Assembly: GCA_013288945.1 (NCBI GenBank)
Contig: JABDAZ010000022.1
Coordinates: 1-49,092 of the forward strand
DNA length: 49,092 nt
Reading direction: 5' to 3'
Source: Bacteroidota bacterium
GTDB lineage: Bacteria > Bacteroidota > Bacteroidia > Chitinophagales > Chitinophagaceae
The translations under genes and the position numbers were made by a program. The notes below the pieces were generated by a model, which worked only from the letters and a program-made list of their open reading frames with translations, was not told where the DNA came from and did not search any database. Shown one piece after another: positions 42,694 to 49,092 of this stretch (positions are counted from its first letter, which is position 1; every line of letters starts with the position of its first letter).

Positions 42694-43695
42694 TTAAAAT
42701 TCAGGATCGGATTTGATGCCGGTTACTTTGCCCTTTTCTTCCCAAAGTTTATAATCGCTTTTATAATTCAGGGCATTTCTTTCCGTCAATTCTTTTGGAT
42801 CAATTTTATCGAGATTTGGTTTGCCAGCGTTTACCCAAGCAGTGTACCAAAAATTTGCCGTCTCCGCAATTGCGCCACGGAGCTGCTTTTCAACCATTCC
42901 GTTTAATAGTTCGTGATATTTTTTTGCATACTCATAACTATGCATCGGCTGGTTGAATTTATTCTTTTTAATATTTCCAGCAGAATCCAAATCATAAATT
43001 TTATCTGCAGGAAAAGATGCCTTTAAATTTCTTTCCGTTGCAAGTAAGGTATCTTCAAGCGCGTGCGATGCTTTAATCATTTTCCAAATTTCTTTATTAA
43101 TATCATCAATATATTTTGCATCGCCGGTATACAAATTATATTTTGATCCAAACAATTCCGGCAACTGCGATTCCCATAAAGCATGGATTCCTTTTTGATT
43201 GGTGAATTGCCCATCATGATTTAATGCAGTGTGCAAAGGCATGTGCGCATCGCCAATATAATGCGCGAGATCAGCAGCAAGAAAAAGTATTTCTGTTTTT
43301 CTTCCGCCCTTGAATGATTGCGTTAATTTATCTTCCATGTCTTGCATATACCACGGAAGTATTCCATATTTCTGCAACACAGAATCAGGAAATTTTAATT
43401 TCGCTTCTTTCATTGTACGCGGCAAACTGTCGATTGCATTATCTCCAAAATATTCTAAGTCGATGTAATGGCGCGCAAATTCTGCTTTATCATTAATAGT
43501 GTATTTGCGCAAATCGGGAACGCCGGCTTCTTCTGTAATAAAATCTATGTGATTATAAAAGAACGATCGCATTTCTTCCGGCAATGCAAAAACTGCGGAG
43601 CGGTTAATATGTTCATGTCCCCATGAGCCCCATGCAAATACTAATGAAATACTTGTTGCCAAAATTATTAAAACGGAAAAAAATTTTCTTTTCAT
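42694..43695 (-). CDS. S1/P1-type zinc nuclease, secreted
   Basis: 333 aa. A signal peptide (1-21, ending LVFA) is predicted to expose Trp22 as the mature N-terminus, which in this family binds zinc together with the His in WGSWGH (H27). Further zinc ligands are in ARHYIDLEYFG, LAADLAHYIGDAHMPLHTALNHDG and FTNQKGIHALWES. It degrades single-stranded nucleic acid in the periplasm, mobilising phosphate and nucleosides. The start at ATG 43695 is chosen because an earlier in-frame ATG (43764) gives no signal peptide. First gene of a two-gene unit with the EamA protein. Confidence 0.9.
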   Translation of the reverse strand: MKRKFFSVLIILATSISLVFAWGSWGHEHINRSAVFALPEEMRSFFYNHIDFITEEAGVPDLRKYTINDKAEFARHYIDLEYFGDNAIDSLPRTMKEAKLKFPDSVLQKYGILPWYMQDMEDKLTQSFKGGRKTEILFLAADLAHYIGDAHMPLHTALNHDGQFTNQKGIHALWESQLPELFGSKYNLYTGDAKYIDDINKEIWKMIKASHALEDTLLATERNLKASFPADKIYDLDSAGNIKKNKFNQPMHSYEYAKKYHELLNGMVEKQLRGAIAETANFWYTAWVNAGKPNLDKIDPKELTERNALNYKSDYKLWEEKGKVTGIKSDPEF

Positions 43696-43769
43696 TTTAT
43701 TAAATATTTTTTTCAAGAAAATGCAACGTTGACTTTTTTTAATTACAATTTTATTAATGATCATTTTCT

Positions 43770-43808
43770 TTTTTTCTTGATAAAAAAAGAAACAAAAAAA
43801 TCAAGGCT
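43770..43808. repeat. CTTGATaaaaaaagaaaca...ATCAAG hairpin element
   Basis: CTTGAT (43776-43781) and ATCAAG (43800-43805) form a 6-bp stem around an A-rich loop, with T-rich sequence to the left. I recall similar CTTGAT-A/G-rich-ATCAAG elements as common in Bacteroidota gaps; this was not searched. Confidence 0.4.
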
Positions 43809-43983
43809 TTCGAAACAAAAGCTGAAATTGGTTTGATCAATAAAACATTTCAATCATTTTTATTCTTCATAACAATCATAAAAAAAATGCGTGCGATTTT
43901 TATTAATGATAAATGAAAAATTATTTATTAATAACAGCTTGCAATTTAATTCTAATGACGAAACAATTGATCATTAAAAAATC

Positions 43984-44022
43984 ATTAATAAAAAAACCGT
44001 TAAGAAATTTCTCAACGGTTTA
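43984..44022 (-). terminator. terminator of the GMC / subunit 3 operon
   Basis: On the minus strand AAACCGTTGAGAAA pairs with TTTCTTAACGGTTT (one wobble), followed by a run of T. Begins 29 bp after the subunit 3 stop codon and is the only strong terminator seen in the cluster. Confidence 0.88.
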
Positions 44023-44050
44023 TATAAATTTAAAATGTTATTAATACACT

Positions 44051-44623
44051 CTATGTTGCCCACGCTTTATCCCCTTTTTTATAAGGTATGCAACCTTCAT
44101 ATCTTCCGGGAACGGCAACATAGCGCAAAGCCTGTGTGGCGCCGGGTTTGGACGTGAAGTAACCCCAAAGCGTTAACTGTTTCATTAATGTAAAATAATG
44201 ATTTGGACCTTCAGGCTTCTTTGTTTTTTGATAATCTTTTGCTTCTTTATCAATGGCTACGAGCAAGTCGTGTTTTTGATCTGCGCCGAGTTCCATAAAC
44301 ACTTTATCATATTTTGTTTTGCTTGCAGCATTTAGTTTGCCAATGCCTTCTGCAAAAATTTTCTGATCTTTTTCTTCATAACAATCGGTTACAATCGTTT
44401 TCATAAACTGCCCGATTTGCGCAGCTTTCGCTCCGGGAGATCCTGCTGTTGTTGGCAAAATAGTTTCACCTACTTCATCAAGAAACGCAATATTTTCCGG
44501 GGAGAAATCAAGTGCGCTGCTGATTTTTACATCGCTTTTGCAACCCGACAAAAAAATGTCAGCACCGATTATGGTTCCGCCCAACAGCAGCGCCACACTG
44601 GATAATGCTTCTCTTCTGTTCAT
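44051..44623 (-). CDS. gluconate 2-dehydrogenase subunit 3 family protein, Tat lipoprotein
   Basis: 190 aa. The N-terminus has twin arginines (R3-R4 in MNRREALSSVALLLGG) and a lipobox LSGC with C28, so it should be exported folded by Tat and lipid-anchored. The rest (about 40-185) matches the subunit 3 family: LDEVGETILPTTAGSPGAKAAQIGQFM and LTLWGYFTSKPGATQALRY. In FAD-dependent glucose and gluconate dehydrogenases this small subunit carries the Tat signal for the GMC catalytic chain. It lies 35 bp after a GMC gene and ends the operon. Confidence 0.9.
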   Translation of the reverse strand: MNRREALSSVALLLGGTIIGADIFLSGCKSDVKISSALDFSPENIAFLDEVGETILPTTAGSPGAKAAQIGQFMKTIVTDCYEEKDQKIFAEGIGKLNAASKTKYDKVFMELGADQKHDLLVAIDKEAKDYQKTKKPEGPNHYFTLMKQLTLWGYFTSKPGATQALRYVAVPGRYEGCIPYKKGDKAWAT

Positions 44624-44658
44624 AATGTTTGCTTTTATTATTTAATGAAATTACTGAA

Positions 44659-46374
44659 TTAAATGTTCCCTTTTTTTAATTCTTCTACAGAAAAATTTGC
44701 GGCCCTTGCCGTTAATGCCATGTATGTTAATGATGGGTTTTGGCAAGCGGCTGACGTCATGCATGCACCGTCTGTTACAAAAACATTTTTGGCATCCCAA
44801 ACCTGGTTGTGTTCGTTCAGTACAGATGTTTTTGGATCGCGGCCCATTCTTGCCGTTCCCATTTCATGAATGCCATCACCGATTTGATGGCCACCATCCC
44901 ATGTATTAATATTTTTTATTCCTGAAGATTCAAACATGGCTTTTGCTTCGCTCACCATATCCTTGCGCATTTTTAATTCGTTGTCTTTTAATTCTGCATC
45001 CATCGCAAGCACAGGCAATCCCCATTTATCTTTTTTGGTTTTATCAAGTGTAATTTTATTTTCATGGTGCGGAAGAATTTCTCCAAATGCAGTCATGCCC
45101 ATCGTCCATTGTCCTGGTTCTGTTAATGCTTCTTTGAAACCCGCGCCAACACTGAGCTCTGCGACAGATCTGCTCCAGCCTTCGCGGCTTGCGCCGCCCT
45201 GGTAACCAAAGCCGCGCAAGTAATCTCGTTTATCGCCAAACAAATTTGCGAAGCGAACAACATACACTCCGTTTGGCCTTCTGCCGTAATAATATTTGTC
45301 TTCATAACCATCAACGGTTCCGCTTGCGCCGCAGTTGTAATGGTGATCCATAATGTTGTGGCCAAGTTCGCCGCTGCTGCTTCCCAAACCATCGGGCCAA
45401 ACATCCGTTGCAGAATTCATTAATACCCACGCACTGTTTAATGCAGATGCATTTACAAAAACTATTTTTGAAAAATACTGATACGTTTGATTATTTTCTG
45501 CATCGAGTATTTCAACGCCTTTGGCCTTTTTAGAATCTTTATCGTAAATAATTTTTGTAACGATAGAAAACGGGCGCACTGTTAAATTGCCTGTTGCATT
45601 TGCCGCAGGAAATGTAGAAGATTGCGTGCTGAAATATCCGCCGAACGGGCAACCTTCCCAGCAACGGTTGCGAAACTGGCACTGCGTGCGGCCTGCAATT
45701 GGTGCAGTTAAATTTGCACTACGGCCAATTATCATATGCCGGCTGCCTTTATATTTTTCTTTTATTCTTGCAGCAACATCTTTCTCCACACAAGTCATAT
45801 CCATCGCCGGTAAAAAATGCCCATCAGGAAGTTGTGGTAAATTTTCGCGTGAGCCATTAACGCCAATAAATTTTTCTACATGATCATACCAGGGAGAAAG
45901 ATCTTTATAACGAATTGGCCAGTCGATTGCCCAACCATCTTTTTTATTCGCGTCAAAATCAAAATCGCTCCAGCGGTAACTTTGCCTTCCCCACAAAATG
46001 GAACGGCCACCGAACTGGTAACTTCTCCACCATTTAAAAGGTTTTATTTCTGTGTAAGGTGCATCTACATCATTTGCCCAATAATCAATTATGGGTTCTG
46101 ATTTTCCCCATGTTCTTGCAATAATCGGATGGCGTTTTAATTCTTCCTGCGTTGCTTGCCCGTGATGTTCAAAATCCCAGGGATCTTTGCTGGCAGATTT
46201 ATAATCTTTAATGTGTTCAAAATTTCTTCCGCGTTCAAGCATTAATACTTTCAAGCCTTTTTCGGTTAATTCTTTTGCAGCCCAGCCACCGCTGATTCCC
46301 GAGCCAATTACAATGGCGTCATACGTGTGTTGCGCTGTTGCTTTGTTATTAATATTGAGCGTGTCTCCTGGCAT
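44659..46374 (-). CDS. GMC oxidoreductase paralogue 1 (sugar dehydrogenase-like)
   Basis: 571-aa FAD dehydrogenase. FAD-binding GSGISGG 24-30; cysteine motif C232-x5-C238-x3-C242, the spacing known for the [3Fe-4S] site of bacterial FAD-glucose dehydrogenase; active-site His503 (HEMGTARMG) and Asn546 (CQNPSLT). No signal peptide, consistent with export on the Tat subunit encoded next. The start is ATG 46374 (MPGDTLNINNKA), matching the neighbouring paralogue; an earlier in-frame ATG at 46422 adds sequence encoded in a repeat. Probably oxidises sugar or glycoside hydroxyls in the periplasm. Confidence 0.9.
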   Translation of the reverse strand: MPGDTLNINNKATAQHTYDAIVIGSGISGGWAAKELTEKGLKVLMLERGRNFEHIKDYKSASKDPWDFEHHGQATQEELKRHPIIARTWGKSEPIIDYWANDVDAPYTEIKPFKWWRSYQFGGRSILWGRQSYRWSDFDFDANKKDGWAIDWPIRYKDLSPWYDHVEKFIGVNGSRENLPQLPDGHFLPAMDMTCVEKDVAARIKEKYKGSRHMIIGRSANLTAPIAGRTQCQFRNRCWEGCPFGGYFSTQSSTFPAANATGNLTVRPFSIVTKIIYDKDSKKAKGVEILDAENNQTYQYFSKIVFVNASALNSAWVLMNSATDVWPDGLGSSSGELGHNIMDHHYNCGASGTVDGYEDKYYYGRRPNGVYVVRFANLFGDKRDYLRGFGYQGGASREGWSRSVAELSVGAGFKEALTEPGQWTMGMTAFGEILPHHENKITLDKTKKDKWGLPVLAMDAELKDNELKMRKDMVSEAKAMFESSGIKNINTWDGGHQIGDGIHEMGTARMGRDPKTSVLNEHNQVWDAKNVFVTDGACMTSAACQNPSLTYMALTARAANFSVEELKKGNI

Positions 46375-46424
46375 ATTTGAAGTATTAAGTTTTAGGTTGT
46401 AAGTTTTATTAGTGAAAAACAAAA

Positions 46425-46490
46425 AGTAAAAATTAAAAAAGTTGAATCTTATACTAACAATTTTTGTTTTTTACTTTTTAATTTTTACTT
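46425..46490. repeat. AT-rich hairpin between two GMC genes
   Basis: AGTAAAAATTAAAAAAG (46425-46441) pairs with CTTTTTAATTTTTACT (46475-46490), leaving a loop that repeats TTTTTGTTTTTTAC. It is preceded by short AAGTTTTA/GTAAGTTTTA words. Confidence 0.55.
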
Positions 46491-46493
46491 CCT

Positions 46494-48221
46494 TTATAAA
46501 TTATTTTTCTTCAATTCATCTACTGCAAAATTTGTTGCGCGTGCTGTTAATGCCATGTATAAAATTGACGGGCTTTGATTTGCTGTGCTCGTCATACATG
46601 CGCCATCTGTTACAAAAACATTTTTACAGTTGTGCAACTGGTTGTGATTATTTAATAATGATGTCTTCGGATCTTTCCCCATCCTGCATCCGCCCATTTC
46701 GTGAATATCTCTACCGGGCGACCAATGATTATCATGTTGTGTAATATTTTTTACGCCAACATTATCCAGCATCTCTGAACTCTGCGTTAAGAAATCTTTC
46801 AATAGTTTTTCATCATTATCATCATAACCAACTTTTGTAACCAGCAACGGAATTCCCCATTGATCTTTTTTATCTGTGCTTAAACTAACCTGGTTTGTTT
46901 CTTTCGGAATTGTTTCTCCCTGCATGTACATATACATTCCCCAACCGCCGGCTTCACTCATTGCATCTTTATAAGCAGCGCCAATTTGTTCAGGCATTTC
47001 ACCGGCCGCGCCGCGGTTGCGGAATGCACCCATAAAAGCCATATAACCGCCAACAAAATCCATATCATTTTTATGCAGGTTGCGATAGTTTGCCATCATC
47101 AATTCTGCAGGCTTTCTTCCATAAAAATATTTATCTTCGTAACCATCAATTGTTCCGCCAACGGAGCCGCGATAATTTTGAAAACAAATATATTTTCCAA
47201 GCAAGCCATTATCATTTCCCAAACCATTTGGAAAACGCGTGGATGTGGAATGCAACAAAATCAAATTGCTGTTTAATGCAGATGCATTTACAAAAATTAT
47301 CTTCGCAAAATATTCTGTTTCTTGTTTTGTATTTGTATCAATAATGCGAACGCCGCTTGCTTTCTGTTTCTTATCATCATAAATAATTGAATGAACAACA
47401 GAGAATGGCCGCACCGTTAAATTGCCTGTAGCCTGCGCCCACGGCAGCGTTGACGAGACTGAACTAAAATATCCACCAAATGGGCAACCGCGCATGCACA
47501 TATCGCGCGACTGGCATTTTGCGCGGCCTTGTTTTAAATGAACATCTTTCGCTTCAGTTAATTGCGCCCATCGGCCTTGTATCATGAAGCGATCTTTATA
47601 CTTCGATTTTATTTTTTGCTGCAAATCTTTTTCAACACAATTAAATCCGAACGGTGGCAAATATTCTCCATCAGGCATTGCTTCCAATCCATCTTTGTTT
47701 CCACAAATTCCTGAAAAAGTTTCTACATGAGAATACCACGGAGCAATTTCATCATAACTGATTGGCCATTCAATTCCATAACCGTAACGTGCCGGCGCAG
47801 TGAATTCATATTTGCTCCATCGCGGACAAGCTCTTCCCCATATTAATGATTTGCCGCCAACCTGGTAACCTCTGATCCATTCAAAAGGTTTTTCCTGCAC
47901 GTAAGGATGATCATTATCTTTTATAAAAAAATGAGCAGTGTCTTCACCAAAACCCGCGGCTTGCGTTATTAATGGATTTTTATCAACAAACTCTTTTGGC
48001 ATTTCGCCGCGGTGTTTAAAATCCCAAGGGTTCATTAATGCGGTTGGATAATCTTTATTATGCACTACATTTCTTCCACGCTCCAGCACCAATGTTTTCA
48101 AACCTTTTTCACACAACTCTTTTGCAGCCCAGCCACCGCTGATGCCGGAGCCAATAACAATGGCATCGTACGTATTTTGCGCGATGGCTTTGTTATTAAT
48201 ATTGAGTGTGTCTCCCGCCAT
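46494..48221 (-). CDS. GMC oxidoreductase paralogue 2, catalytic Asn replaced by Ser
   Basis: 575 aa, closely related to its neighbour (N-terminus MAGDTLNINNKAIAQ versus MPGDTLNINNKATAQ). GSGISGG 24-30; C236-x5-C242-x3-C246; active-site His507 in HEMGGCRMG. At the position of the second catalytic residue (Asn546 in the neighbour) it reads ANQSPSIL, so Ser550 replaces Asn; the codon is AGC. All other family blocks are intact and there is no stop or frameshift. It could have altered activity or be an accessory chain. It is 119 bp upstream of paralogue 1 and 332 bp downstream of paralogue 3. Confidence 0.88.
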   Translation of the reverse strand: MAGDTLNINNKAIAQNTYDAIVIGSGISGGWAAKELCEKGLKTLVLERGRNVVHNKDYPTALMNPWDFKHRGEMPKEFVDKNPLITQAAGFGEDTAHFFIKDNDHPYVQEKPFEWIRGYQVGGKSLIWGRACPRWSKYEFTAPARYGYGIEWPISYDEIAPWYSHVETFSGICGNKDGLEAMPDGEYLPPFGFNCVEKDLQQKIKSKYKDRFMIQGRWAQLTEAKDVHLKQGRAKCQSRDMCMRGCPFGGYFSSVSSTLPWAQATGNLTVRPFSVVHSIIYDDKKQKASGVRIIDTNTKQETEYFAKIIFVNASALNSNLILLHSTSTRFPNGLGNDNGLLGKYICFQNYRGSVGGTIDGYEDKYFYGRKPAELMMANYRNLHKNDMDFVGGYMAFMGAFRNRGAAGEMPEQIGAAYKDAMSEAGGWGMYMYMQGETIPKETNQVSLSTDKKDQWGIPLLVTKVGYDDNDEKLLKDFLTQSSEMLDNVGVKNITQHDNHWSPGRDIHEMGGCRMGKDPKTSLLNNHNQLHNCKNVFVTDGACMTSTANQSPSILYMALTARATNFAVDELKKNNL

Positions 48222-48553
48222 AATTTTTTTAAGAATGAATTATGAGTTATGAAGTAGGAAGTTTTTATTTTTTAAACAATGAACTTATTAATAAATGATG
48301 AAGAAAAGTTTTGAATAGCATTATAAAAAAATTTTCAATCATTAATACTTCATAGTTTATTCTTCATACTTATTAATGATTATTTTTCTTCAACCCACTA
48401 ACCAAATAATTTAAGTATGAACTATGAGTTATAGAGTATGAAGTTTTTTCTTTAATAATTATTAATAGTTAAAAAAGAAATTTTCATTTTATTAATAAAA
48501 GAAAATCTCAACTCATTAATACTTCATAGTTCATAGTTTATACTTCATACTTA
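48222..48553. other. 332-bp gap with duplicated modules and a relic GMC tail
   Basis: Two similar modules of about 178 bp can be aligned: 48236-48412 and 48418-48592. Each begins with GAATTATGAGTTATGAAGTA-like words, contains CATTAATACTTCATAGTT and TTCATACTTAT, and ends in a GMC C-terminal coding tail. In the second module the tail belongs to the live gene (paralogue 3); in the first it is a relic. The TTCATAG and CTATGAA words are also mutually inverted, so each module can form hairpins. Confidence 0.6.
48373..48411 (-). pseudogene. relic C-terminal tail of a GMC oxidoreductase gene
   Basis: On the minus strand it encodes NYLVSGLKKNNH followed by TAA. The live paralogue ends DYAVSELKKNNF. 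Only about 12 codons remain; no further GMC homology is seen upstream of it, where the sequence turns into the word-repeat module. Confidence 0.6.
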
Positions 48554-49092
48554 TCAAAAATTATTTTTTTTCAATTCACTAACCGCATAATCCGCTGCGC
48601 GCGCAGTGAAAGCCATATAACCCAATGAAGGATTTTGGCAACCTGATGAAACCATGAATGAACCGTCTGTTACAAAAACATTTGGCGCATCCCACACCTG
48701 GTTGTGTTTATTAAGAACTGATGTTTTTGGATCTTTGCCCATGCGCGCAGAACCCATTTCATGAATGCCTCTTCCTAAAGTTCCATCACCTTCCCAACCT
48801 TGCACATTTTTTACGCCGCCGATAGTGAGCATTTCAACTGCATCATCTTTAATATCCTTGCGCATTTTCTTTTCGTTTTCTTTGTACTCCACATCAATCG
48901 CAAGAATATTTAATCCCCATTTATCTTTTTTAGATTTATCAAGCGTCACTTTATTTTCATGATAAGGAAGCGTTTCTCCAAAGCCGCCAAAGCCCATCGA
49001 CCATTGTCCGGGTTCTGTGCAAGCATCTTTGAAAGCCGCGCCAATATTGAGTTCTGCAACATTGCTTCCCCAACCACCACGACTAGCGCCGC
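48554..49092 (-). CDS. GMC oxidoreductase paralogue 3, truncated by the window edge
   Basis: C-terminal 179 codons of a third tandem GMC paralogue; the frame is open to the window end (GASRGGWGSNVAELNIGAAFKDA...) and aligns with the same region of paralogue 1 (GGASREGWSRSVAELSVGAGFKEA). It has both catalytic residues: His in HEMGSARMG and Asn in CQNPSLG. The N-terminal FAD motif and cysteine motif lie outside the window. First known gene of the cluster in transcription order; the true start is upstream. Confidence 0.9.
   Translation of the reverse strand, partial: GASRGGWGSNVAELNIGAAFKDACTEPGQWSMGFGGFGETLPYHENKVTLDKSKKDKWGLNILAIDVEYKENEKKMRKDIKDDAVEMLTIGGVKNVQGWEGDGTLGRGIHEMGSARMGKDPKTSVLNKHNQVWDAPNVFVTDGSFMVSSGCQNPSLGYMAFTARAADYAVSELKKNNF

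Larger units (their letters stand above)
43696..44050. other. 355-bp intergenic region
   Basis: No gene seen. Holds a CTTGAT...ATCAAG element (43770-43808) upstream of the nuclease gene, AT-rich sequence with several ATTAAT words, and the terminator of the gluconate dehydrogenase-type operon near its right end. Confidence 0.5.

Noticed and set aside
46374-46422. Upstream start for GMC paralogue 1
   Set aside because: The added residues are encoded in a word repeat, and the neighbouring paralogue starts at the equivalent of MPGDTLNINN.

Overview
The window looks like chromosomal DNA of a Bacteroidota bacterium, most probably of the Chitinophagaceae type. The evidence is low-GC coding sequence, almost no Shine-Dalgarno sites, TAnnTTTG promoter elements, a secreted M43 protease with a type IX secretion C-terminal signature, bacillithiol genes (bshB1, ytxJ), a bacteroidotal HU-CCDC81 protein and an outer-membrane barrel/TPR pair. 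There is no rRNA, tRNA, CRISPR array, prophage or IS transposase that I can see. Most of the window is ordinary housekeeping and accessory metabolism; the unusual material is in a few operons and in the intergenic DNA.

Layout. 0-10 kb: 3' part of threonine synthase, a repeat-rich 580-bp gap, a small conserved protein, a sterol-desaturase-type hydroxylase, smc, then a GH172 (DUF2961) glycosidase followed by a GMC oxidoreductase. 9.6-12.3 kb: a compact minus-strand operon aguB - subclass B1 metallo-beta-lactamase - aguA. The aguA reading frame is broken at a run of ten A. 12.4-16.3 kb: acyl desaturase, bshB1, dihydrolipoamide dehydrogenase. 16.5-23 kb: outer-membrane barrel, NAD(P)-binding protein, di-haem cytochrome c, DAO-type FAD oxidoreductase, M43 protease, glutaminyl cyclotransferase lipoprotein. 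23-29.6 kb: a minus-strand set of large TPR protein, TonB-receptor-like barrel, a 7-bp tandem repeat array, HU-CCDC81 membrane protein and a methyltransferase. 29.7-34 kb: DoxX, CinA, an E2 acyltransferase and an unknown protein. 34-43.7 kb: S9 peptidase, DMT transporter, dolichol-phosphate-mannose-synthase-like GT2, DEDDh exonuclease, Mpl ligase, a 40-residue lipoprotein, YtxJ, a half-size EamA protein and an S1/P1 nuclease. 44-49.1 kb: a Tat lipoprotein of the gluconate 2-dehydrogenase subunit 3 family behind three tandem GMC oxidoreductase paralogues, the last one running off the window.

How genes work together. AguA and AguB together convert agmatine to putrescine. The GMC cluster resembles bacterial FAD-dependent glucose/glycoside dehydrogenase: GMC catalytic chains without signal peptides carry a C-x5-C-x3-C motif and could be exported with the single Tat lipoprotein subunit. 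BshB1 makes bacillithiol and YtxJ is expected to use it.

Main observations for a second look: a dispersed intergenic repeat family (core TACAAGTGTGCGACGCAAC, six copies) that sits beside or within inverted repeats; a strong excess of the palindrome ATTAAT in both genes and gaps; a metallo-beta-lactamase inside a polyamine operon with an A10 frameshift; a relic GMC gene tail between two GMC paralogues; a GMC paralogue with its catalytic Asn replaced by Ser; a 17-copy 7-bp array touching a stop codon; and TAATTTTG elements only 4 nt from two start codons, which suggests leaderless mRNAs.
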